Part shown: piece by piece, positions 1 to 18,275 of the stretch
How positions within the stretch are numbered: position 1 is the stretch's first letter
Layout: the number at the start of each line of letters is the position of its first letter
NCBI GenBank assembly: GCA_009602735.1
Contig: WELA01004388.1
Coordinates: 148,430-171,729, forward strand
Direction: 5' to 3'
Length of the DNA stretch: 23,300 bases
Source of the DNA: Mesotaenium endlicherianum
Lineage: Eukaryota; Streptophyta; Zygnematophyceae; Zygnematales; Mesotaeniaceae
Translations under genes and position numbers: made by a program
Notes under the pieces: model-generated
Database searches by the model: none
What the model saw: the letters and a program-made list of their open reading frames with translations, nothing else
What the model was told of the DNA's origin: nothing

Positions 1-17
1 CCCCCCCCCCCCCCCCC
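1..17. repeat. Poly-C run at the window edge
   Basis: The window opens with 17 consecutive C residues, followed by a pyrimidine-rich stretch and the 3' splice site of the first SPCS3 exon in the window (AG at 46-47). It may serve as the pyrimidine tract of that intron. A homopolymer of this length is also a place where reads and assemblies often fail, so its exact length is unreliable. Confidence 0.8.
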
Positions 18-47
18 TTTCCGGGGGTGCCACCTGTCTCTGTCCAG

Positions 48-937
48 ATCTCGCTCTGGGACCGAATAATTGAGCGAGAGGAGGACGCGGTCTTCAGCCT
101 CCCCTTTGAGCGGAACAAGTACGGCCTCATAGACCAGGTGCGTCGGCAGCCGCAGCACCCGACCCATATCTCCTGCTTCGTCTTTCTTTCTTCACGGCCC
201 TGCCTCATTAGCGGCGCGTTCGGACATTAGACTGCCAATGGAGGGCTCGGGGCTTAGCACCTCCGTTGCATGAGTGACGCTGTGTACCCCACCCAGTCTT
301 GTCCTCAGCCTGACAGTGGAGGCAGGTTCCTCATTAGGAGGTCCGCGGAGCTTCTCAGATAACCCGAGCTCGAGCGCAGGCCTTATGTAGGGGGGTGCCT
401 TGGTATTCTCTTTTTTGATACTTGGCGAGCTTAAATCGCGTGCTCTTGTTCCATTGTTGCCCTTTGTTACACGACCAGCCGTCGTCGGGGCTGTGTTTCA
501 CACACGCGCACGCACTTGCGTGGACACACCCACAGACACACGCACACACACGGGGTTTGTGTGTCTGTGCATGTACACCCTCACTCGCACGCGCAACGCA
601 CACATATACAGCACAAGCAGAGGGTTGCCTTTCTGAGTTTGTTTCCTGTCCACAGGTACGCCATGTCTACTGTCACAAAAAAAAAATGCCCGCAAGTGAG
701 GTACCATGTACTACTAATTAAAAAACAACTCGTCGATCACCGTGGCTGCCACCCATCTGACCGCCGTTCTCCTGCCGCCAACTGGGGTCCGTGCGTGCGA
801 TGCAGGGGAATAACCTGCGGGGGCGGCCGGTCAACCTGACCGTCTACTGGAACACGATGCCCATCTGCGGGGCCCTCCGGATCGACAAACGAGTCTTCTC
901 GGGCTTCACGCTGCCCGCCCAATACTCGTCCCGATGA
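48..937 (+). CDS. SPCS3: Signal peptidase complex subunit 3 (SPC22/23), last two exons, 5' end outside window
   Basis: This is the C-terminal part of the signal peptidase complex subunit that, with the catalytic SEC11 subunit, removes signal peptides in the ER membrane. Two coding exons are visible: 48-137 (30 codons, including ISLWDRIIER and the end NKYGLIDQ) and 806-937 (43 codons plus TGA). The second exon begins GNNLRGRPVNLTVYWNTMP and ends in a short SLP-like tail, FTLPAQYSSR. Both match the family pattern seen in animals and plants: SLWD...NKY..IDQGxNLRG...LxWxxMP. The parts lie in the lumenal domain; the N-terminal membrane anchor is upstream of the window. The splice sites are AG at 46-47, GT at 138-139 and AG at 804-805, all in phase 0. 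The 668-base intron holds a CA/TG-rich tract at about 498-605. I am confident of the family, and the gene is necessarily partial here. Confidence 0.9.
498..605. repeat. CA/TG/CG alternating tract with an internal 11-bp inverted repeat (SPCS3 intron)
   Basis: About 108 bases are almost entirely alternating purine-pyrimidine (CACACA, GCGCAC, GTGTGT, ATATAC). Within it, CACAGACACAC at 531-541 and GTGTGTCTGTG at 559-569 are perfect inverted repeats with a 17-base loop. The tract lies wholly inside the SPCS3 intron (138-805) and encodes nothing that I recognise. Short open frames crossing it are by-products of the low-complexity sequence. Confidence 0.75.
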
Positions 938-1889
938 GCATCCATTCTTTGGCGTCCACCTCCTCCCACCATTAAATACGAATGGAATATATGAGAACAT
1001 ATTTTTTTCATCTTCTTATTTTGACGCGCTGACTTCGTACATTGTAGTCCTTCAGCCCCATTTCAGCAAAACCCGTATGGATTTGATCGGGGGACCAAAT
1101 GGGTCTCTCTTTTCCATCGCTACTGAGTGGTGACCGAACTGCAGACTCTTTTTTCTCGTTTGAGGATGTCAGGTGTTCTGGGGTATGCAAATCTCAGTGA
1201 TTGTTGGGCAGCCCTGAGTACGGCATGGAAAGGGAGATTGAGCACAATGACTCGGAACACTCGCAGGGCTGCTGATCCAAATTCCACAAAAAGCCGACAA
1301 TATTTGGTAGTAGAACTGGCTCCATTGCACCCTGGCTGGCAGTCCCGCAAATCTCTCCATATGCATATGATGGCCAGCACTCGACGGAGTGGCTATGAAA
1401 CAGTTCCCCCCGCGGCCTTTCGTTCGTTCCTGGAGCCATCTGCGCCTACCAAATGACCACAATGTTTTGAGTCCTTGTAACCACTCTGAAGCAAAATTCT
1501 CATATTACCACGTGGAGGACGAGATGCCCACGCTTGTAGAACTATGAGCACGCGCTGGTGAGTATACATAGGAACAAGCTGTGTCGTCTGTTGGCATGGG
1601 CCATGTAATATGTCTGCGATGAAGGTGCCATCGGTACTCATTTATGTCACGCTCGTTATCTTGATTGTGCATGAGAAGTAAGCTTTGGTCCTGTAGGAAC
1701 GTGAGCTAACACGTGCATGGTATCTCTGCACTCAGCGCTTGCACTCACTCGTACGAAGTAGATCTTGCTTGGAGGTGTATGCGGCAATATAGACTTCACA
1801 TCACAGGCGGCAGTGTGCACATAAATGTTCTAGAGAGCGCAGAATGTATTAGTTTTTATATTTATTAAGGGGTCATCGTCCTTCATCGA
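938..1889. other. SPCS3 3' flank and spacer up to the tRNA gene
   Basis: The first few hundred bases must hold the SPCS3 3' UTR. An AT-rich stretch with ATTAAATAC near 971-980 could be part of a polyadenylation region, but no canonical AATAAA is evident there. The remainder shows only short open frames (up to about 109 codons on either strand) without any motif I recognise, and no clear repeats. I see no supportable gene. Confidence 0.5.
1855..1868 (+). promoter_or_regulatory. AT-rich TATA-like stretch upstream of tRNA-Leu
   Basis: TTTATATTTATT lies about 25-35 bases before the first base of the tRNA. Plant tRNA genes often have a TATA-like element at this distance, which assists TFIIIB placement in addition to the internal A and B boxes. 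The position fits; function is inferred. Confidence 0.45.
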
Positions 1890-1970
1890 GTCAGAATGGC
1901 CGAGTTGGTCTAAGGCGCCAGTTTCAGGTACTGGTCCGAAAGGGCATGGGTTCAAATCCCATTTCTGACA
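1890..1970 (+). tRNA. tRNA-Leu (anticodon CAG)
   Basis: This is an 81-base class II tRNA. The acceptor stem pairs GTCAGAA (1890-1896) with TTCTGAC (1963-1969), with discriminator A at 1970 and no encoded CCA. The D arm is GCC...GGC. The anticodon stem is CCAGT/ACTGG around the loop TTCAGGT, giving anticodon CAG, which reads CUG leucine codons. A variable arm longer than in class I tRNAs follows, then the T arm ATGGG-TTCAAAT-CCCAT. The internal promoter B box GGTTCAAATCC is at 1949-1959 and the A box lies in the GGCCGAGTTGG segment. There is no intron. The sequence closely resembles plant nuclear tRNA-Leu(CAG). Confidence 0.95.
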
Positions 1971-1979
1971 AAAATCACC

Positions 1980-1990
1980 TTTTACGTTTT
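1980..1990 (+). terminator. RNA polymerase III terminator for tRNA-Leu
   Basis: TTTT at 1980-1983 and again at 1987-1990, 10 and 17 bases after the tRNA 3' end, form typical Pol III termination signals on the sense strand. Confidence 0.75.
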
Positions 1991-4058
1991 CATCATGATA
2001 ACCTTGGCTTTTCCTCTGCGGGCCGCCCTCTCACGACCGCCATAAATTAGGGCTTCGCCAGAACTTTTTCCTCTTCTTCGCTTATACAATGCGCCCTTAA
2101 GGCGCTCTTCGTGAGCGGCCATGGCGAGGAGAAGTGAGGTGGAGCTTGCCTAGGCCGGGAGGTAGCTTGTTATGGGGGCGTGGGAGAGGGCACTCTCGCT
2201 CCTTACATGGGTTCGTGGGATCGAAAGCTTGGAAGCGCACGCTTGTGAGCAGCCATGGCCGCTCGTCGTTGCAGGCGGCCATGCCTGCTTGCCTGCTATA
2301 AAGGGTGTTAGAGAGAGAGAGCATGAAGGGGGAGAGGAGGCATGGTGGAGGGAGAGAGGGAGGTGTGTGCGTCAATTGCGAGCGTCGACAGCGTTCGCGC
2401 TGTTTCGACGCCTTATTTTGTCGTAATCGTTTGGAGGGTCTTCGTGAAAGGAAAATTGTCGGTCCCCTCACAAAAAATAACATTGATTGGGTATGTAGCA
2501 GTATGGCTATTTAGAATATGCAGGAAATGCATATACGGTGTTTCTCTTTGGGGCTTATTCACCCCCGGCTTTCTTGCAAGTATGCCCTTCTTGATTTGTT
2601 GTTGCATATTTTCTGTCTTACAATTTAAACTAAAGGGCAGCATCAACTGTAATCAGTTATGCCCGTTGGTCCGTTTGCAGCTGTCTTTCTTGTCCTCTTC
2701 GTACGCGTATTGGCTGACATCTTACATTTCGTAGCAACGTAGCAAGCTTTTTCAAGGATCGACCAGGATCAATTTTCCGCATGTATGGACGATATTGCAA
2801 GCGACCGCCGGCCTTTCGCTCGCGTTGGAGGATTCAAACCTGTTGACAATCTCTATCAATTATTTGAGGTGCATAATTAGGCAAATTGAAGGCCTTTTCC
2901 TGCCTGATTTTTATGTTTCCATGTTGGTCTATTATTAGCCGGTCCTTACACCATTTCGCGTTCATTGATTGTCTTTCATGATTTGTATTGTTCGTGACTT
3001 CTCGATCTCATACCGATTTGGTAGGTGTGTGTGCACTATGTAGTGCATGTGCACGTTATCTATCACCTATTTTAGTGAGTTATGAATGGGGTGAGGTATG
3101 ATATAACACCTTTGGAGTCTAGTCTTGCATACATCCATGCATGCACTTGCAGATCTGTTGAGATGTCCTCATGGTTCGCTGAATACGGCGGGCAATTCAT
3201 CATCCTTCATTCATGTTTAAATCTCGTGTTATGCAGGGGCATGTCCCTTCCTCTTTCTATTCCAAGTACCTTGCCCGTATCCATCGACAATGCAGGTCTA
3301 TGAATGGCCCTTGCTACAACCCTTGTCAATAGCTACTTTTTAGTGATTATCAAGTGACTTGTAGCGTGTGCAACAGCAACGGACTTTTACAGAATATTGT
3401 GGTTGTTTTTGAAACTCAAAAATAGTTCTTTGTGAACATATGTCTACTTTCAATATTTTGCAGCTTTTAGCAATATGGACACACAATTATTTATGCATAG
3501 AATGTGCATGGATTGTATGAATGTACGAATTGCATCTTGGAGGGCAAGCCTTCACAATAATGTGGTCACTGATAGATCACTTTGCAATGGTTAAAGGAAT
3601 GAGAATCGGTGCATGTATGCCCAATCTCAGGATATCGAGTATCTTCCTTTGGTGCAGCGACCCCTAGAGCACCAACATCATCTTCAAGCCTAAGAAACTT
3701 TACACAGTACTCTCGTCACGAAAAAGCTCATACAATACTACCAGCTGCCGTGCACAAGAAACACGCCCCAATCAAACACGTGCAGGCATATTGCTTACAA
3801 CGTAAGCGTGTGCGACGGTCATTGGCTGGTAACAGAGAATTGTTGTGAAACAACAACATTGTGAAGAGTGTGGAGATTGCCACGTCTCCAAAGCACCTTC
3901 ATGAAGGGGCCACTGATATTTTACTCCAGCAGGTACCACAGCAAGCACTAGTCACAGGCAAAAGTGGATATCTCAAGATGGTCCAGCTACTTCTGAAAAA
4001 GGTAGCTAGGTACGGTTGCTACATGTAAAACAGGATGGAGAAAGCTGCACTAAACGCC
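1991..4058. other. Spacer between tRNA-Leu and the 3' end of the PFP alpha gene
   Basis: About 2.1 kb holds no gene that I can support. The right end, just below 4059, must include the PFP alpha 3' UTR, since that gene is read leftward. The stretch 2110-2345 is GC- and purine-rich. It contains two GCCATGGC-centred modules (2112-2128 and 2246-2262) resembling ones in PFP intron 12, a TATAAA at about 2298 and short AG runs. A 130-codon open frame at 2342-2734 (+) has hydrophobic stretches in its second half but matches no family I know. It begins in purine-rich low-complexity sequence, so I treat it as chance. The rest is AT-rich and featureless. Confidence 0.5.
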
Positions 4059-11996
<7,938 letters not shown>

Positions 11997-14900
11997 CTTG
12001 ATTTATAATTTCAAAGGAGACTCTTCTAGGTGGCAGATTACTCTTACAAAAAGAGTGGCCAGACAGCTATGCAGCTGATCTTAATTCAGGAACGTATGCA
12101 AGTGTATGCAAAAGCATTGGAGGAATGAAGACAACGTTCGAGAATTTTACGGTCAATAGAAGGTGTCGGTCACTTCGATTCATGACAATTTATCTGGGTC
12201 AATCCATCTATGATTGATCAACATATTAGCTTACACTTTGATGACACGTGTATCACAGCCAAAAATATCCTCTCCCGTATTCCCAAGATACCTCGTTGTA
12301 CCTCATCGTGCCTAATGGACCATCCTGTGCTATTATGCATCATTGTGTGCAACGATGTGAGTAATTGTGCAATCGAATGCAATTGAACACAAGTAACGGT
12401 TTTTGTTGAGGTTGACTGCTGCGTTGGGATGCCTTACGTTGACTACTCCACAGGGTTCGAAACTTCGACTGCGCCCGTCAATCGCCCGAAATCGCATGCA
12501 GCCAGGACGACCGCTACAGTTGACGACTAAGTTTCGGCTTTGAATTCGACAAACAAGTCGATAGCAATACACTCTCTAGGAAGCTAGGTCCGTCATGGCC
12601 CATCCACCAACTCTTTTTCTTAGATCGAATACCTCATGCTAGATACTTTGAAATTTAGCTAGAAAGTTCTTCCTCATCATGCAACCCAACTCCAGAACAC
12701 ACGAAATGACAATCTATGGTGGCAAATAATCATTGACAATGGCATAGGCATATACATCTTTTTTGGATCTCACATGCAAGCTCCCTTTTTTGTTAGAATT
12801 TTTGATGTGGTTTGCTTTGAAACTTTGAATCTGTGTCTACACCCAACAAAATTAGAATATGATATCAGCATGATATCATTGCTAGTCAAGCTGATTTGAC
12901 TGTACAAGGCCACAGGCTTCCTGAAATGGTAATTCGGCAGGAAGAAGTTATCATGCTGCGTCGTTCTGTCTTCGCTCCTAACATTGTAGTTCTTTAGTAA
13001 ATTCAAATTTTGTGAGCCATTATGGTAACCATAACATTTTTGCACCTCTTAAGTAAAGGCATGTTCGATATTAATTTTTCTGGTAATCATTTGAATGCCC
13101 AATGACAACAAGATTCCAAGGATAAATGGTTGAGGATGGGTTAAGGCAAAAGAAACAGCTATTGAATACATGTCAAATTGATGTGAAGTTTCAACATAAT
13201 TTACTTCTTTAGCATGTCATTTAGATTTATGTCTCCAATACTTGCCAAAAAATTGATCTACTTACTTTGTAGATACACTAGGCTTTGTAGGCAAGTCGAG
13301 GGTCACTTTTAGATTTTACATCCAGCATATATTTAATGACAACCATAGTGTTTATCATGGCACATGACTTGCAATATGGATTGTGTGGGCTATATTGTTT
13401 CAAAAGATACCAAATTTTTTTCACCCTGAAAATGTGCAAGTGGTGAAACGACAAAAAAAGGTCAACAGAATTGGCGCTAGGATTGGGTTCTAACGTCGCT
13501 GAATAAAGTTTAAACAGGCTCACTATGGTTAATCCAACGAAAAAAAAAAAAAGCTAGAATCGTTGGGAGTTGACTCTCACCTATGACTTAATGGTCGATT
13601 GAAACAATCATGTTGCCCAAAATTTTACACACTATATTTGGAAACAAAATGTCTTTACTCCTCAACTACTTTCTTCATGTCCAGAAGTCGACAACAAACC
13701 CCGACATTAGATTAAGTATTTTTCACATAGTCAGTCGAGATCGCCAATTGTTCATATGGCGAGTACATGCAAGGTTTTTAATGGCAATGCAATTGAGTGA
13801 TAGTGCCAGGAATAAGTCATAACGCAAATGGTTCTTAGATTTGGGTGTGATGTACAGTGGAATTATAAAAGTCGAGTCCATGAAGTGGTTTTCATCTGTG
13901 ACGTGAATTACTTTGCATCCCCCTTGATGGAATTTTGGCAGACTACAAAATTTTGAAAAGAATAGAAATTGTGCCAAGTTCCAATTCGGGTCATTTTGAC
14001 AATTAATAGTCATGGTTGTGGTGAGTGGGACAATTTATCAAATTTAATTGCTCCATACTTAACTTGGAATTCAATTGGTCAGCATTGCGCTCTTACCATA
14101 TACATACTTGGTCACTATGCCAATCAAAGTCGTCTTTTGGTTCACTAGACGGGCCACATAAGATATTGTTATTTCGGACACAACCTTTACAAAATTGAAT
14201 TGTTCACTGAAAAACACGTATATGCACAATTTGGAACATACATCTTTTTTTGTGTTGTCAAGGTTGCAAAAACAAGTAACAATGTATGACAACCAAGTAC
14301 CACAACAATCGTGTGAATTCTCGTCTTGGTTTTCCCCCTGGGGATCTTATGTGCATTTCCCAACCATTAGCTAGTAAGCAGGTGCGAAACCCACGGAAAG
14401 TCACGCCACGCCAGTGCACGATTATGAGGATGTTCTTTTTTCAAATAATGCAACGTTTATCAACAAAAGATACAACAATTGTCAGAAGAAAGATGTACTG
14501 AATCATATTGGACACATTTTTTTTGAATGATTTGTCCAAAATTATTGAAGAGGACTTGGATTTTGGGGGGAGTGTCAAGGTTGCACACTTGGGGACAAAG
14601 TCATCCCTGCATTATAAATTCTCATGTACCAAGAGAACTCCAAGAATGGGGTAAGTCTACATGGTGTTAAATTGTCAACCATTTCAATTATTTAAGTGTG
14701 TGTCATTCAATACCAATAGCTATATGTACCAGAGCTTGATTCATGGTGAAGTTAGTTGAAGAAATATGTACTTTGCATTCAATTGATGGAGATTGTAATA
14801 TATTCCTGTTATTCTCTTTTCATAGACGTATTATTCTCTTTTCATAGACGTAAACTTCTTGTTTGGGGGAAAGACATGCGATTTGAATATTGATTGAACC

Positions 14901-15603
14901 TCTTCCAAGAACTTTCTCCTCTTAGAGATAAGGTTTCAAACAAAATTCACGTGTTGGTCTTGATCACTTCAAAAGGGGGAAGAACTGCTGGAGTGACAAG
15001 GGAGCATAAAGTTCTGCCCATCCGCTTTCACAGAACTGGTGAGATGTTCAACATACCACCATGTACCAAGACCTTTATGAGGCGGCAAGGGAGTGGATAT
15101 AGCAATACGCAATGTCTTATATATATATAACAAGTGGAAATACATATTTCTGCAAAAAGTATGTATGACCTATATAGGGTGCTAAAGAGAAAGGAGAGAG
15201 ATGCCGTAAAAATGTTGTACACTAGAAATATAGGAGTCCTCAGAGGAAAACATAACCTCATACATATTTTTTGTCACTAGTTAAGTGATACAAGCGAAAC
15301 TTAAACAAAAAATTGGCTCCACAATTTCTACAAACTGCATAGTTCCCATATTTGATAATATAGTTACTCATGTGTCCTACTATAGCAGTAAGAATATCCT
15401 TTTGTTTCAAACGGGATAGAAAGACTTGCCAAGTAGCACTAAAAGCAAAACAAGGTGGAAGGAACTATGCAAGTTAGTGAATGTCACCCCCTGATATTTT
15501 TCTGGTCTAAGACATGTCAAAACAGACCTGTATGTACAGAAACTGCTGAGTGTCACCTCTCCATTTGTACTCCGGTCAATTCTCTACTGGACCCCCTTTG
15601 TGT
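11997..15603. other. AT-rich intergenic region upstream of PFP alpha and downstream of the BPA1-like gene
   Basis: The left end (11997 to roughly 12600) should carry the PFP alpha promoter and 5' UTR. I see no clear TATA box that I can place with confidence. The middle is AT-rich, with no open frame above about 100 codons and no recognised domain. A polypurine stretch TTTTGGGGGGA at 14561-14571 followed by TGTCAAGG could be a decayed LTR boundary. Other small features are a 22-bp perfect tandem duplication at 14809-14852, a 12-base TA run at 15118-15129 and a twice-repeated ATGATATCA near 12857-12878. The right end holds the BPA1-like 3' UTR. No gene is supported. Confidence 0.5.
14809..14852. 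repeat. 22-bp perfect tandem duplication
   Basis: Positions 14809-14830 and 14831-14852 are identical (begin TTATTCTCTTTTCATAG, end ACGTA). The perfect identity suggests recent replication slippage or an assembly duplication. It lies in AT-rich spacer with no gene nearby. Confidence 0.9.
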
Positions 15604-17462
15604 TCACAACAGGGGAAGAGGAGCATTCTCTTTAGACGGCTCTGACGATGCTTGGAGCACTGCAGGAGAATCCTCACTACTGGGTACCTCCAATGACTCG
15701 CTAGTCTTTGCATCAGGCTGACTTTGGCTCTGAATTACAGTTTCATCTGACTTGGGAGCCACAGGATCTTGATCTAGCAGGCTCGCAGTCTGCACTCCCT
15801 TCTCCTCTGGCTTGGCTGGTTCTTTCTCCTCTGGCTTTGTATCAAGAACATCCACAGGAGATGGAGCAGGTACAGCAGGTGACTGGAGGTCATCAGTGTG
15901 AGGGCTTTGCGGGCCAGCCGTCTTCTGTGCTTCCTTTGCGTGTATCTTCTCAGCTGTTTCTTGACCCACATCATCAGCCACTTTGAGAGCCTTGCCGAAC
16001 GCCCCTTGCACATATTGTAGCCCTGATGCAACGTACTTGTTACGCAGAATTGCAGCACCTGCCTCGTTCAGCTTCTCTTCAGCAAGGGTGAATGCACTCC
16101 GGGTCTTCTCTGAAACCTGGTACTTCTCGTCTACACCCTTCACCTGCTCGTCTACAACTGCAGCTCCCGCATTAATCTTGCTGGAGAGGCCTATCTTCCT
16201 GTCCAGTTCGACTGCAGTGGCACTGGCCTTTTCGCTCAGGTTTACAGCCTTTTCACTCAAGGTTGCATACTGCTGGCTAGCGGTCTTACTGAGGGCATGC
16301 TTCTCATCATAATCCTTGGCCTTTGCCATCGCATCCTTTCCCAAGATGTACCCTTTTGCAAGGAGGTCTGTCATTGTGCTTTGTGCAGTTCTTGCAGCAC
16401 CCGCTACTGTAGGCTGCAGCCATAAGAATCCAGGGGGATAAGAAGGGGCTCAGAATATGATCCACAGAAAATGTGTAATCAAGATTGCAGGTCATACTGA
16501 ATGTGGCAGGAGGAGTGTGCAAAATAGAGTGGGATGTTGTGTAAAGAACATGCTTGGTAGGACAAGTAACCTCACTCACTTTCGCTGCTGAAGCTGGAGC
16601 AGTTGACGAGGAGTTGACAACATTCTCTGGTGGCGTATATCCCATGGCCGGTTCAACATGGACGGGCTTGTCCACAATAACAGCTCCCTGCACAATCAGG
16701 TTGAACAGGTGTTCTCAATGTTTTCCAGAGCAAGACATTCTGAAACTTATATTTTCAAAACTAATAGTGTCCTCAATCACCAGGGTCAATCTTCACTAAC
16801 AACCTCTTTCACGCTGCAACTTCTGCTCTAACTAAGGTTGCAAGTCGTCTCAGTTCCAGGAAAAATAACCAACCACGACACACAACACTGAGCCCTGGCT
16901 GCTAATTGGCATAAGTGCATGCATTCATACTCCGAGTTCTTATTTAACCACAGTCACCCTTCCAGTTGCAAATACATAAAGAAGCCAGCCTAAGAGAGCT
17001 CACATATGCTCCACTAGTAGATGAAACCCTTATAGACTTGCCTCCCCTGTATGCATTGCAGAGGAAGATGCCAAGGGGAATAAACTTGTCCCAGAGTGAA
17101 TCTTTTGCCCCTCACACAAACATCAGACATTAGAAAGCTTACAGTCAAGAGGAGCGCGGTATCCAAAGCCTTCTCCTCTAAAAATGTTATATAGGCCACT
17201 TGCGATGAAGTCTCTGGCCTGCACAGGCAAGAGACACACATGAAAGATATTGGTCAACCACCAGGTTTGGTGATGTCATACATAGAAGAGGGACAAGAGC
17301 CACAACCAGTTGTATTCAAATGCTTAGTGTGAAAGTCCCCACATACGCTGGTTTCAATTCGACGCTTTTGATGTCACCAGAGAATGCAAAAAACTCCCAC
17401 AAGTCTTTTTCGGCAGCATTTTCAGACAAATCCGTCACTTTCACCGTGGCCTGCGCACACAT
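15604..17462 (-). CDS. BPA1: BPA1-like RRM protein (binding partner of ACD11 family), complete, four exons
   Basis: The family has an N-terminal RNA-recognition fold; Arabidopsis BPA1 binds ACD11, a sphingolipid-transfer protein that restrains programmed cell death. Exons (- strand): 17462-17347, 17218-17143, 16687-16580 and 16413-15604, joined in frame to about 369 residues ending at TGA. Landmarks in order: ATVKVTDLS...FFAFSGDIKSVEL, then QVAYITFLEEKALDTALLLT (RRM, about 5-75), GAVIVDKPVHV, then the family signature LAKGYILGKDAMAKAKDYDEKH, a helical, lysine/alanine-rich core with EKYQVSEKTRSAFTLAEEKLNEAG and YVQGAFGKALKVADDVG, and an acidic Pro/Ser/Glu-rich, probably disordered tail of about 110 residues. 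The RRM lacks the aromatic RNP1 residues that contact RNA. The start is uncertain: in-frame ATGs also lie at 17468 and 17507. I chose 17462 because homologues start just before the VKV segment. An intron ending at the in-frame GCGCAG just before GCCACG is another possibility. Confidence 0.88.
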
Positions 17463-18275
17463 TTTCATCGAGTTGAGATCACGATAGTAAATGCAGATTT
17501 TTGACAATCGATGGACTCGATATTAATGGTCTTAAACTCCTACTTAAAGCACTCTTGACGTACCGCCATCTTTTGCAAATGCTTGAGGAACTTGGATCAA
17601 TGAGAGGCCAAGATTCTGACAAAAATAACGAAGTGACGGCAACCAAACAAGTGACTAGCAGGAAGTGGCAGGAATTGACCCAAAGGTAAAAGCGGTATAT
17701 ATGTTCTTACGAAATGGCCGTGGAGAAATGGCGAGGAGGTGTGTGTGGACACTTGCAGTGGCACCAGAGCCAGGGAGGCAGCCTAGGCGCAGGTGGCACC
17801 AGGGAAGACGACGCGCCCCGCCACCTGACGACCACAGTCAGAAGGACGTGCAAACGTCATGACAATTTGGACGTTCTGGACAAACTCCCAGTAATTAATT
17901 GAGGCCCTAACGTGAATGATGCAAAAAATGACATGCTTATGCTCAATGCTCATCCATGCTCATCGACCAATGTGTACACAGCGTCCATAGAAGGAAGCGT
18001 ACATTTAGAAAATTGTCGTGCTTTGTCGCAAATAAAAAGCACATGTTAATGAAGGCTCGCACAGTGCATGCAAATTAATACTCTTCAATCGTCGACACCG
18101 TGCAGTAGTCATTTTTTGTGAGCGAGTGTGACCATTATAGCTTACTTCACGTTCTAGTACTTTTATAGTTCCGCACGTAATACTAGTACGTATCGCTTCT
18201 GTGTTTCAAATACCATTCGTTGTTGTCTTTCATTCACTGGTTCGTCACCAGGGCGTCTAGACTTTCGCTTTCCCC
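17463..18275. promoter_or_regulatory. Divergent promoter region between the BPA1-like gene and PEX4
   Basis: About 0.8 kb separates the two start codons, which face away from each other. Both promoters and both 5' UTRs must lie here or within first introns. AT-rich blocks occur (for example around 17890-17930 and 18000-18080), but I cannot assign a single TATA box to either gene. Small open frames at 17665-17902 show no family resemblance. Confidence 0.5.

Noticed and set aside
2342..2734. A 130-codon open frame with hydrophobic stretches in the left spacer
   Set aside because: Starts in purine-rich low-complexity sequence, matches no family known to me, and AT-rich DNA readily gives hydrophobic frames. 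Not enough for a gene.
15028..15261. Short minus-strand open frames in the 12-15.6 kb spacer as genes
   Set aside because: All are under about 100 codons, AT-driven, without motif, splice support or neighbouring exons that would extend them.
15604..17462. A classical RNA-binding RRM or splicing protein
   Set aside because: The RRM lacks the aromatic RNP1 residues, and the downstream LAKGYILGKDAMAKA core places it in the BPA1 family.
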